Made by a program: the position numbers and the translations under genes | Shown here: one piece after another, positions 1 through 7,718 of the stretch | Numbering within the stretch: position 1 is the stretch's first letter | Layout of the letters: every line of letters begins with the position of its first letter | Assembly: GCA_012033095.1 (NCBI GenBank) | Contig: JAAUPO010000043.1 | Location: 1-9,789 of the forward strand | Direction: 5' to 3' | Length of the DNA: 9,789 bases | Source: Synechococcaceae cyanobacterium RL_1_2 | Lineage (GTDB): Bacteria > Cyanobacteriota > Cyanobacteriia > Cyanobacteriales > JAAUPO01 | Notes under the pieces: model-generated | What the model was told of the DNA's origin: nothing | The model's database searches: none | The model's input: only the letters and a program-made list of their open reading frames with translations

Positions 1-2705
1 CCCCTAAACATACCATCAGGTCTTGTCCACCTAAGGGAACTGTGCCAAAAAAATTTATTTAGGGCGGGGACATAAACTAACGCTAACTGTAGCAAGGTGG
101 TGAAGGAAACCGCTGCCAACAGGTAGGGATTAGACCAAAAATTAATTTCTATGGTGAGTTGCCGATCGCTACGGACTGCGATGGCGTGACCCATTTGGGC
201 GAGGCAAAGACTAGTGAACACCATGGTTTTCCAGGTGTTAGGGTTATGGTGATAGGCCCACACCATTAATGCGATCGTAATGAAAGCAAACGCTAAACCA
301 ACCCGGATCATGTAGTAGCCTAATCCCCTAGCAAACACGCTTTCTGTGGGCTTAAACGGAGGTTGGTTCATCACATCAGGATCAGCGGGTTCCATGGCCA
401 AAGCTAGGGCTGGTAAACCGTCGGTAACCAAATTCATCCATAAAATTTGTAATGGAATTAAGGGGACATCGGGCAAACCCAGTAACGGGGCAGCCCCGAT
501 CGCGATAACTTCACCGATGTTGCTCCCCAAAATGTACTTAATAAATTTACGAATATTTTGATACACCACCCGTCCTTCTTCTGTAGCGGCGACAATGGTG
601 GCAAAATTATCATCTAATAAGACCATATCACTGGCTTCTTTACTCACGTCCGTACCGGTGATTCCCATGGCAATGCCAATATCTGCTTGTTTGAGGGCTG
701 GGGCATCATTGACCCCATCCCCAGTCATCGCCACAAATTTTTTATCCTTTTGTAAAGCCTGCACAATGCGCAATTTATGTTCTGGGGAAACCCTGGCATA
801 TAAATTAATTTTTTCCACCGCTGTTTCTAGTTCAGCGTTAGTTAAATGTTCAATTTTTTGGCCAGTTAGCACGTCTGCGGTGATTAATCCCATCCCTAGT
901 TTGACCGCGATCGCCCGGGCCGTAAGTTGGTGATCGCCGGTAATCATAATGGTGCGAATCCCTGCCCGCTTACAAATGGCCACTGCTTCGGCTGCTTCTG
1001 GCCGAGCCGCATCAATCATTCCCACCAAACCCAGCCAGACCAAATCAGTTTCTAAATTTTTGATAGACACTTGGGGATCAAAATGATCAACTACACGATA
1101 AGCAAACCCTAATACCCTCAGACCACGGCTAGCTAGATCATCGTTTTGTTCAAGAATTGCTTGCTTTTCTAGCTCATCTAAAGCCACTATATCCAAAATA
1201 TTAGGGCGAGCATACATCCGATGACACCGATGCAAAATACACTCGGGGGATCCTTTGATCAGAAGTAGTATTTGGTCATCCCTCAGGCGACGCTCCAAGG
1301 TAACCATACATTTACGATCGGAGGAAAAGGGAATCTCCGCCAACCTGACATATTCCTGGGCCAGCTTCGATTGGGTACATCCAGCTTTGCCCGCCATGGT
1401 CAGTAATGCTCCTTCGGTGGAATCCCCCAAGATTGTCCATTTTCCTTGATCATCCTGGGTCAAAATGGCATCGTTACACCGTACCGCATTAATAAATAAC
1501 AGTTCCCATAACTCATCAAATTGCACGTCAACCGGTTGATTACCCTCATTTAAAAACTCCCCCTCAGGTTTATACCCTGACCCTGTCACAGTCACTAAAC
1601 CATCTATGGTGACAATTTCTTGAACCACCATTTTGTTTTGGGTTAACGTTCCCGTTTTATCGGAACAAATGACATTGACAGAACCGAGGGTCTCTACTGC
1701 TGGTAATTTTCTTATGAGGGCATTGCGCTTCACCATCCGTTGGGTGCCGATGGCTAGGGTCACTGTGATGACGGCGGGTAAGCCTTCTGGTACCACCGCA
1801 ACGGCCATACTCAGGGAAACCTCCACTAATTGTTGCAATTTTCCCCAGCCTGACTGCATTACTCCAAATCCAATCACCAACGCCACTAACATCAAAGAAC
1901 CCGTTACCAAGGCATTGGCTAATTGCCCCATGCGCCGCTGGAGGGGGGTGGGTTCTGTCTCTACCCCCTGTAGCATTTTTGCAATTTTGCCTAACTCCGT
2001 GGCCATGCCGGTTGCGGTGACGATCACTTTACCCCGGCCCTGCATTACTTCTGTCCCAGCAAATACCATGTTACTGCGATCGCCGAGGGAGGTTTCGAGG
2101 GGTAACCCTTGGTCATAAACTTGTTTGCGGGCGGGCTTAGCTTCCCCGGTTAATGCTGATTCCTTAATCCGGAGATTAAAACCCTCTAGCAGTTGGCCGT
2201 CAGCACAAATCTGGGTACCCGCATCCACCAGCATCACGTCCCCCATTACCAACTTTTCTGAGGGGATCATCTGGGCTTTGCCATCCCGTAACACCCTCAC
2301 CTGGGGAGAGGATAATTCTTTGAGAGCAGCTAAAGCCTTTTCCGCTTTGACTTCCTGCACATAACCCAATAGGCCATTCAAAATCACAATGGCTAGGATC
2401 GCGATCGTATCTTTAAAGGGCATATCCCCCGCGATCGCGTTTCCCTGAAGTAGATGGAGTAAATCCATGAGACCGGAAATAATGGCCACCGCCATCAACA
2501 TCAACAACATCACGTTGCTGAATTGATCTATCAATACTTCCCAATTACTACGCCCGGACTTTTCTTCAATTTCATTGGGCCCATAGAGTTCTAACCTAGA
2601 CAATGCCTCTTCCTGGGTTAGACCTTGGCTAGAATCACTCCTTAAATCCCGGAGGGTCTGGACTGAGCTTTGGGTATGCCAAAATTGCTGAAGGTTAGGG
2701 GTCAT
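1..2705 (-). CDS. P-type IIA (Ca2+-type) cation-transporting ATPase, 3'-truncated by window edge, terminal frameshift
   Basis: ATP-driven cation pump of the inner membrane, most like Ca2+-ATPases (PacL/SERCA group). Seen: N-terminal cation-ATPase domain; M1 about 65-84 and M2 about 100-117; A-domain TGEA with Glu188 (TGES in most relatives); M4 PEGLP with Glu307; phosphorylation motif DKTGT with Asp349; nucleotide-binding KGSPE 484-488; TGDGVND 661-667; M5 SNIGE (Asn729, Glu732); M6 NLVTDG (Asn758, Thr761, Asp762). These M4-M6 residues match the SERCA Ca2+ ligands. M8 has Gln837 where SERCA has Glu908. ATG at 2705 is the only usable start, because an in-frame TGA lies at 2721-2723; no clear Shine-Dalgarno is seen. 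The frame is intact for about 886 residues. At a seven-base T run (47-53 on the plus strand as A) the family-like ending ([15 protein letters not shown]) moves to another frame, as if one T were extra. The true C-terminus lies outside the window. Ca2+ specificity is inferred; other cations are possible. Confidence 0.93.
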   Translation of the reverse strand, partial: MTPNLQQFWHTQSSVQTLRDLRSDSSQGLTQEEALSRLELYGPNEIEEKSGRSNWEVLIDQFSNVMLLMLMAVAIISGLMDLLHLLQGNAIAGDMPFKDTIAILAIVILNGLLGYVQEVKAEKALAALKELSSPQVRVLRDGKAQMIPSEKLVMGDVMLVDAGTQICADGQLLEGFNLRIKESALTGEAKPARKQVYDQGLPLETSLGDRSNMVFAGTEVMQGRGKVIVTATGMATELGKIAKMLQGVETEPTPLQRRMGQLANALVTGSLMLVALVIGFGVMQSGWGKLQQLVEVSLSMAVAVVPEGLPAVITVTLAIGTQRMVKRNALIRKLPAVETLGSVNVICSDKTGTLTQNKMVVQEIVTIDGLVTVTGSGYKPEGEFLNEGNQPVDVQFDELWELLFINAVRCNDAILTQDDQGKWTILGDSTEGALLTMAGKAGCTQSKLAQEYVRLAEIPFSSDRKCMVTLERRLRDDQILLLIKGSPECILHRCHRMYARPNILDIVALDELEKQAILEQNDDLASRGLRVLGFAYRVVDHFDPQVSIKNLETDLVWLGLVGMIDAARPEAAEAVAICKRAGIRTIMITGDHQLTARAIAVKLGMGLITADVLTGQKIEHLTNAELETAVEKINLYARVSPEHKLRIVQALQKDKKFVAMTGDGVNDAPALKQADIGIAMGITGTDVSKEASDMVLLDDNFATIVAATEEGRVVYQNIRKFIKYILGSNIGEVIAIGAAPLLGLPDVPLIPLQILWMNLVTDGLPALALAMEPADPDVMNQPPFKPTESVFARGLGYYMIRVGLAFAFITIALMVWAYHHNPNTWKTMVFTSLCLAQMGHAIAVRSDRQLTIEINFWSNPYLLAAVSFTTLLQLALVYVPALNKFFWHSSLRWTRPDGMFR

Positions 2706-2836
2706 AACAACAGGATAAGATCATTATTCCCTCTATTCTGCCATTGATCCCTTACCTATCCTTACAGTCTGTAGGGTTTGTAACCTATCGACATAGAATG
2801 ACAGGATAGATGCGGGCAAAATCGGTTAAATTTACT

Positions 2837-2876
2837 GGCTGGTTACGGGCTGGTTATGTTATGGATAATAATCCAT
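2837..2876. repeat. Direct repeat and hairpin just downstream of gpmI
   Basis: GGCTGGTTA occurs twice (2837-2845 and 2848-2856, period 11). An inverted repeat follows, ATGGAT (2861-2866) and ATCCAT (2871-2876) with a 4-nt loop. The hairpin begins 4 nt after the gpmI stop on the minus strand, where a transcription terminator would lie, but no T-run follows, so a factor-independent terminator is not supported. The whole gap to the ATPase start is 174 bp and may also hold the ATPase promoter. Confidence 0.3.
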
Positions 2877-2879
2877 GGT

Positions 2880-4482
2880 TTACAGAGCAACTTTGACTGG
2901 ATTCTGATTGGGCTTGACTCGATAATCACTGGACTCAATTAAAGAAACTCCGGTCATTTCTGAAGGTTGTTCAATGCCAAGAATTTGCAAAATAGTTGGT
3001 GCAATATCCGCAAGCTTGCACCCGATGGTTTTAAACTGACTTGTGCCCCATGACCAGAAATTTTACGACCTTCCCCTTCTACTAAGATGAAAGGCACCGG
3101 ATTGGTGGTATGGGCAGTCCAAGGATTGCCCTGTTCATCGCTCATATATTCTGCATTACCATGGTCTGCGGTAATGAGCATGGTGCCACTGACTTTGCCA
3201 AGGCTATTAACTAACTTGCCCACACATTCATCAACCTTTTCAATGGCCTCCACTGCTGGGTCCATATAACCAGTGTGCCCTACCATATCAGGATTGGCAT
3301 AATTAAGAACCACTAAGGAATAAACCCCTTTTTCGATCGCGGCGCAGGCGGTTTTTGTCAGTTCATCGGCGGACATGGCCGGAGCTTTATCGTAGGTAGA
3401 AACCATCGGACTTTGAATCAACACTCGGTCTTCCCCTTCAAAGGGTTCTTCTAACCCTCCATTAAAAAGTAGGTGACATGGGGATACTTTTCTGTTTCGG
3501 CGGTGCGTAATTGTTTTAATCCTTGGGCTGCCACCACTTCTCCTAAAATTTTTGTTAGTGTCTGGGGCTTAAATGCAACTTGTACTGGTAAGGAGGGATT
3601 ATATTCAGTGAAGGTTAAAAAACTTAAATTCTCAATCTTTTGGCGCTCAAACCCTTCAAATTGATCGGCTAAAAACGCATAGGATAATTGGCGGGCGCGA
3701 TCGGGACGAAAATTATAAAACACCACCCCATCCCCTGGCCCAATAACATCAGTCGTAACTTTTACTGGCTTAATAAATTCATCGCTAATGTTCTGGCCGT
3801 AGGAATCTTCAACAACTTGCACCGCAGTACGGCCATCGGGTTCCCCTGGTTGGGTCATTACGTCATAGGCTAACTTGATACGATCCCAACGGCGATCGCG
3901 ATCCATCCCATAATAACGTCCACTTACCGTTGCAATGCGACCTGCGCCAATTTCTTTTAGTCGCGCTTCCATGGCTGTAATCATTCCTAAGCCATCATTG
4001 GGATTGGTATCCCTACCGTCAGTGATTACATGAATGCATATTTCTTGAACTTCAGAAGCCTGGGCAAATTCCACTAAACCGTATAAATGACTAATGTGAG
4101 AATGTACGCCCCCATCGGAACAAAGACCAATTAAATGTAATTTTCCATCCTTCTTTTTTACTTGATCAAATAAAGAAATTAATTCTTCATTGTCTCGGAT
4201 TGAACCGTCCTCAAACGCATCACTAATTCTTACTAATTCTTGGGGTACAATTCTTCCCGCCCCTAGATTTAAATGGCCCACTTCCGAATTGCCCATCTGT
4301 CCTTGGGGTAAACCCACATCTTTACCGGAGGCATTAATTAAAGTATGGGGATGGGTTGACCACAGAGCATCGATAACGGGAGTTTTAGCATTAGCAATTG
4401 CATTAGCAGCCGTTGCTTCCCGATAACCCCAGCCATCCATAATAACTAGCACTACAGGGGATACGGTTCCTTCATGTGTCAT
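2880..4482 (-). CDS. gpmI: 2,3-bisphosphoglycerate-independent phosphoglycerate mutase, with two apparent frameshifts
   Basis: Interconverts 3-phosphoglycerate and 2-phosphoglycerate in the cytosol (glycolysis/gluconeogenesis) as a two-metal, usually Mn2+, alkaline-phosphatase-superfamily enzyme. Seen: VIMDGWG with metal-ligand Asp16, GNSEVGHLN with the phospho-acceptor Ser66, [17 protein letters not shown], then [17 protein letters not shown] and TAHTT carrying the second set of metal ligands. The reading frame breaks twice. At A5 in 3464-3468 the frame meets a stop soon after HVTYF, while +1 continues [16 protein letters not shown]. At 3029-3032 the frame leaves GHGAQVSLK and the family sequence continues as [20 protein letters not shown]. 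Restoring one base at each gives 534 residues, the normal length (about 510-550), ending at TAA 2880-2882. ATG 4482 gives the usual short N-terminus before the [10 protein letters not shown] strand. A candidate extended -10 lies upstream at 4522-4530. I read it as one functional gene with assembly errors. Confidence 0.93.
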
Positions 4483-4521
4483 GATTTATGCTCTAAAAGA
4501 ATAGGACAATTATGAACCTTA

Positions 4522-4530
4522 ATCATACCA
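4522..4530 (-). promoter_or_regulatory. Candidate extended -10 promoter of gpmI
   Basis: On the minus strand TGGTATGAT is an extended -10 element (TGn plus TATGAT, one mismatch from TATAAT). It would place a transcript start about 33 nt before the gpmI ATG. No good -35 is seen, which an extended -10 does not strictly need. AT-rich sequence makes chance matches common. Confidence 0.3.
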
Positions 4531-4775
4531 TGAAGCCGAGGAAAGTCTTCCGTTGAGTCCCTTTAATCATTGCTTTTTTATCATTACGTTTCAAAAACAT
4601 TTAAAACAATTATGAAAGTTAAAATCAATCTTAATCTTCTAGGCTGGGATCTTTGTTTCTTCAAGGCTTGATAGGATTTACTACCTGAAATATAATCTAT
4701 CCCTAGGCACAATCGAGGATATTTTTTAAGTTAAATTTAAGTAGCTTTTAGTCTTGATTTGATCACAAATAACAG

Positions 4776-4827
4776 GGATTAATTAAGGATTAATTAGGGA
4801 TTAAATTTAATGTCCAATGTTATTGGA
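4776..4827. repeat. 11-bp tandem repeat plus adjacent dyad
   Basis: Three head-to-tail units of period 11 read GGATTAATTAA (4776-4786), GGATTAATTAG (4787-4797) and the diverged GGATTAAATTT (4798-4808). Five bases on is a perfect dyad TCCAAT-GTT-ATTGGA (4813-4827). Near-helical spacing of AT-rich units followed by a dyad resembles a regulator binding array, but no gene start is close enough to assign it. Confidence 0.45.
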
Positions 4828-4977
4828 ACTAGTAAAAAACTAGAAAACAAGTTAAAGGGTTCTTTCTGAGTCAAAATAAATCAAGGTTAATTAAATAGAT
4901 ATTAAGGATATTAGGTAAACCCATCAAACCAATTGCCTCCCTTTACTATTTAATTTAATTCCTTGATAACCGATACC

Positions 4978-5103
4978 ATGGCTGAGCAGCCCATAACGAT
5001 TTTTATTTTAGGATGGCTCCTCGGATCGTTTATTTCTCAGGAATTGTTGAGGAGAAATTCCATCCTAGCCGCTGCTATTGAAATGTTACTAGCATCAAAA
5101 TAA
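4978..5103 (+). CDS. Candidate 41-residue single-pass membrane mini-protein
   Basis: An ATG-to-TAA frame of 41 codons begins MAEQPITIFILGWLLGSF. A short polar N-terminus precedes one hydrophobic segment (about residues 6-19), then SQELLRRNS and a second, more amphipathic helix ending in Lys. This layout is typical of small bacterial membrane proteins, including the single-helix subunits of photosynthetic complexes, but I do not recognise a family. No clear Shine-Dalgarno precedes the ATG, which is not unusual in cyanobacteria. It stands alone in the long gap between gpmI and the cyAbrB gene. A dyad overlaps its stop codon (5099-5111). It could also be a chance frame or the surviving piece of a larger gene. 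Confidence 0.4.
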   Translation: MAEQPITIFILGWLLGSFISQELLRRNSILAAAIEMLLASK

Positions 5104-5321
5104 TCATTATTTGGTGTAGATAATTCCATCTAGGGACAGATTATCTTTCCTTCTAGTTGCTCCTAACAACTATGGTTATTGCCTCAGCGATCGCTTTAAT
5201 AAGCCTTTTCTCTAATCTTTGAAAAATCTTCAAAATACAAATTATTAATAAACACTAAAAGCGATAGCATGGTTTTTTTAAAACTAGGGGATTGACTAGA
5301 ATTAATTATGGTTAGAGGCAG

Positions 5322-5337
5322 AGCATAAATTTATGCT
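5322..5337. repeat. 16-bp perfect palindrome
   Basis: AGCATAAATTTATGCT is its own reverse complement over 16 bases without a spacer. It lies about 290 bp upstream of the cyAbrB gene. It could be an operator for a dimeric regulator; no partner site is seen in the window. Confidence 0.45.
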
Positions 5338-5558
5338 TAGTCATGATAAAGACCTTGGCATTGCTCTTTGTTCCTTCACCCTTAAACCCAATTGTTACCC
5401 CAGATTCAGCCATCAAACAACAGAGGTACAACACCAATTCCTGGGTTGCGATCGAGGCAGAATGATGTGCGATCTAGTTCAAATTAATAGGTATAAAGAA
5501 CTGAGATTCAAATTGAATTTATGAACCAAAATAATACCTTTTTTTACTCAGTTTGTTA

Positions 5559-5588
5559 TTGATATTAATTCACTTTAAATGTTATTAT
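5559..5588 (+). promoter_or_regulatory. Candidate sigma-70 type promoter of the cyAbrB gene
   Basis: TTGATA (5559-5564) and TATTAT (5583-5588), separated by 18 bp, each differ from the consensus -35 and -10 by one base. They would give a leader of about 34 nt before ATG 5629. The surrounding sequence is very AT-rich, so a chance match is possible. Confidence 0.35.
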
Positions 5589-5628
5589 TATTTTCAATCG
5601 ACAAATTATTGTTAAAAACGGCAAAATA

Positions 5629-5994
5629 ATGGTTAAAGTGAAACCCTTAGAAGGACAAGCTTTATTAGATAAAGTTAAAGAACTAGAGAACTTAAGCCGG
5701 GAAGAAAAAGCCCGTGCCTGTGGTTACGCAAATAAGACCAAAAAAGGTGTCGAAAGAATTAATAGTATGAAATTTCTCAATGCTTTATTAGAAGCAGAGA
5801 ACATTCAATTAGATAGCAATGGAAAAGATAGCAATAATAGCCGAGGAGGCCGTTCTGCAACTTTTAAAGTTGCGGTTCAATCTAATGGCAATTTATTAAT
5901 TGGATCTGCCTATACTAAACAGATGGGATTAGAACCAGGGGATGAGTTTTCTATTACTTTAGGCAGAAAACATATTCATCTTAAAAAGCTTTAA
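5629..5994 (+). CDS. CyAbrB-family transcription regulator
   Basis: A 121-residue cyanobacterial AbrB-like protein. The N-terminal half (about 5-60) carries the cyanobacterium-specific region with LSREEKARACGY and KGVERINSMKFLNALLEAE. A short Gly/Ser/Asn-rich linker (about 63-75, ending RGGRSATF) leads to the C-terminal AbrB-like DNA-binding domain (about 75-121) with VQSNGNLLIG, LEPGDEFSI and the final GRKHIHLKKL. In contrast to Bacillus AbrB, CyAbrB proteins have their swapped-hairpin domain at the C-terminus. They act as dimeric global regulators, in Synechocystis linked to nitrogen and carbon metabolism. Whether this is the cyAbrB1 or cyAbrB2 paralogue cannot be told here, so no symbol is given. 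It is intact, monocistronic by layout, and preceded by the long intergenic gap. No clear Shine-Dalgarno is seen before the ATG. The family call is firm; target genes are unknown. Confidence 0.88.
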   Translation: MVKVKPLEGQALLDKVKELENLSREEKARACGYANKTKKGVERINSMKFLNALLEAENIQLDSNGKDSNNSRGGRSATFKVAVQSNGNLLIGSAYTKQMGLEPGDEFSITLGRKHIHLKKL

Positions 5995-6161
5995 AAAGTG
6001 CGTTGTTTCCCCAGAGTTAACTTTGGTTTTAACTGTTTTAATAAATCATCACTAACTACAGGACAAAACCTTAAACCCTTGCGACACAAGCACTCTAGCG
6101 AAATCGACTGTAATCCTTGCCGGGTAAAGCTCTCAGGTATATTTACAGTTTTTTGGCGCAA
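5991..6161 (-). CDS. Possible 56-residue hypothetical protein, TTG start
   Basis: The minus strand is open from a stop at 6177-6179 to TAA at 5991-5993. TTG at 6161 has AGGA six bases upstream, a good Shine-Dalgarno position. The product is basic and protein-like (RQKTVNIPESFTRQGLQSIS, then LECLCRKGLRFCPVV and DDLLKQLKPKLTLGKQRTF) with three cysteines. I do not recognise it. Its 3' end overlaps that of the cyAbrB gene by 4 bp, convergently. The opposite strand is also open here (a GTG frame at 5998-6180), so chance openness or an old gene fragment are real alternatives; the minus-strand product looks the more natural. Confidence 0.33.
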   Translation of the reverse strand: MRQKTVNIPESFTRQGLQSISLECLCRKGLRFCPVVSDDLLKQLKPKLTLGKQRTF

Positions 6162-6220
6162 CTTTTGTCCTAGTAGTTAGATGACAAGGGTTACATTTTT
6201 CCTTGTTGTTTACTTTATTG

Positions 6221-6294
6221 TTATTTGTTTATTTGTTTATTTTTTTCTATTATCTAACTTATCCAAGTTATACCAAAACCGTTTTGTTTGGTAT
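6221..6294. repeat. T-rich 8-bp repeats followed by two adjacent hairpins upstream of proA
   Basis: TTATTTGT occurs at 6221-6228 and 6229-6236, with a diverged third unit at 6237-6244. Two inverted repeats follow. TAACTT (6255-6260) pairs with AAGTTA (6265-6270). ATACCAAA (6270-6277) pairs with TTTGGTAT (6287-6294). Inside the second, CAAAAC and GTTTTG (6274-6286) can pair instead, giving two exclusive folds. No T-run follows on the plus strand. It may be a structured leader of proA or part of the end of the cyAbrB transcript. Confidence 0.35.
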
Positions 6295-6417
6295 GGGAAA
6301 ATAATCTTGATCTCAACTGTGGCTGATATTAATAGCTTCAACAATTTCCTTATCCTACTGGGCGGATTTGGTATTATTAATTATTTAATGTCTTTAAGGC
6401 TATTTGTTTGGTGATCT

Positions 6418-7718
6418 ATGGCTAAAGCTCAAGGTTTGATTGATATTGCCCGTATAACTCAACAGGCGAGTGTGGAATTAGGTACCCTAGGGGATGGGGA
6501 ACGAAATCAGGGCTTATTGGCCATGGCCCAAGCCCTCGAAGATCATCAGGATTTAATCATTCAGGCTAATCAATTAGACTGCGATCGCGCTGCCCAGCAG
6601 AATATTGCTCCTTCTTTGCAAGCAAGGTTAGTACTCAATGGTTCTAAGCTCAAAGATGCGATCGCGGGGGTGCGCCAGGTAGGGAGCCTATCTCCGGTAT
6701 TGGGCCAAATACAAATCCATCGGGAATTAGATCAGGATTTAATTTTGCAACGGGTTAGTTGTCCTTTGGGGGTGATTGGGGTGATTTTTGAAGCCCGTCC
6801 CGATGCCCTCATTCAGATTACTAGTTTAGCTCTTAAATCTGGTAATGCCGTGATGCTCAAAGGGGGACAGGAAGCGATCGAAACTTGTCAGGTTTTAACC
6901 AAAGTAATCAAAGAAGCCCTCACCCCAACCAAAATTAATCCTGAGGTGATCCAACTTTTGACCACCCGTGCAGAGATTACGGAATTACTAAAACTAGATC
7001 AATACGTGGATTTAATTATCCCTAGGGGTTCTAATCAGTTTGTGCAATATGTCCAGGCTAATACCAACATTCCTGTGTTAGGCCACGCCGATGGCATTTG
7101 TCATCTCTATGTGGATCAAGAGGTGGACTTTAAGGAAGCGATCGCGATCGCCGTGGACTCCAAAACCCAATATCCTGCAGCCTGTAACGCCATTGAAACC
7201 CTGCTGATCCATGAAGCGATCGCGCCTCAATTTTACCATTAGTGGCCCAAGCCCTGATCGATAAAGGGGTAAAACTAAAAGGAGATTCCCAAGCTTGCCA
7301 GATCCAGACCATGGAAGAAGCCACCGCCGAAGATTGGGCGACGGAGTATAGCGATCTGATCCTAGCGATCAAAATTGTTGGGGGTTTGGATGAAGCTTTG
7401 GAGCATATTCGTACCTATGGTTCACGCCACACCGAAGCGATCGCCACCACCAATGATGCTACCGCCCAAAAATTTTTACAACGGGTGGATGCAGCGGGGG
7501 TTTACCATAATTGCTCTACCCGTTTTGCCGACGGTTTCCGTTATGGGTTTGGGGCCGAAGTGGGGATCAGTACGCAAAAAATGCCCCCCCGCGGCCCTGT
7601 GGGTCTTGAAGGCTTAGTTACCTACAAATACTATTTGACAGGGAAAGGACACCAGGCGGCCACCTATGCCGGATTAGAGGCAAAAGCGTTTACCCACCGA
7701 GATCTCCCGTTCAATTAA
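6418..7718 (+). CDS. proA: Gamma-glutamyl phosphate reductase, with one apparent frameshift
   Basis: Reduces L-glutamyl-5-phosphate to glutamate-5-semialdehyde with NADPH, the second step of proline synthesis, in the cytosol. It belongs to the aldehyde-dehydrogenase superfamily. Seen: [17 protein letters not shown] (about 114-130), LKGGQEA (147-153), [24 protein letters not shown], the catalytic Cys256 in [13 protein letters not shown], then downstream of the break [33 protein letters not shown] and the family ending [20 protein letters not shown]. At a T4 run (7231-7234) the first frame reads QFYH then stops; with one more T it reads [10 protein letters not shown], the expected sequence. The repaired product has 433 residues, close to normal. 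ATG 6418 follows without an obvious Shine-Dalgarno. Its end overlaps the convergent protease gene by 8 bp. Conservation on both sides of the break argues for an assembly error rather than a pseudogene. Confidence 0.94.

Larger units (their letters stand above)
4483..5628. other. AT-rich intergenic stretch with no large gene
   Basis: This gap of about 1.15 kb separates divergent gpmI and the cyAbrB gene. I see no long coding sequence, tRNA or recognised RNA. It holds an 11-bp tandem repeat (4776-4808), a dyad (4813-4827), a 41-codon ORF (4978-5103), a 13-bp dyad AATAAT-C-ATTATT over that ORF's stop (5099-5111), a GCGATCGC site near 5186, a 16-bp perfect palindrome (5322-5337) and a candidate promoter before 5629. 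Very short ATG ORFs at 4612-4671 (19 codons), 4810-4869 (19 codons) and 5172-5222 (16 codons) are not supported by a ribosome binding site. Such length is unusual relative to the tight spacing elsewhere in the window and could hide a non-coding RNA or decayed gene. Confidence 0.6.

Noticed and set aside
1633..2364. Two long plus-strand ORFs (161 and 79 codons)
   Set aside because: They are antisense to the well-conserved ATPase coding frame; composition is that of a shadow frame.
4481..5330. An 11-mer AGAGCATAAAT shared, inverted, between the gpmI leader and the 5322 palindrome
   Set aside because: In an AT-rich window of this size, several shared 11-mers are expected by chance.
5333..5524. 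63-codon plus-strand ORF in the gap before the cyAbrB gene
   Set aside because: Its ATG lies inside the 16-bp palindrome, there is no Shine-Dalgarno, and the product shows no recognisable pattern.
5998..6180. 60-codon GTG-started plus-strand ORF
   Set aside because: It is antisense to the more protein-like minus-strand ORF, with an unusual composition and no ribosome binding site.
6181..6414. 77-codon plus-strand ORF ending 3 nt before proA
   Set aside because: The product is hydrophobic mainly because the DNA is T-rich with 8-bp repeats (6221-6244). It begins without a ribosome binding site and spans the hairpins. Not convincing as a gene, though translational coupling to proA cannot be excluded.
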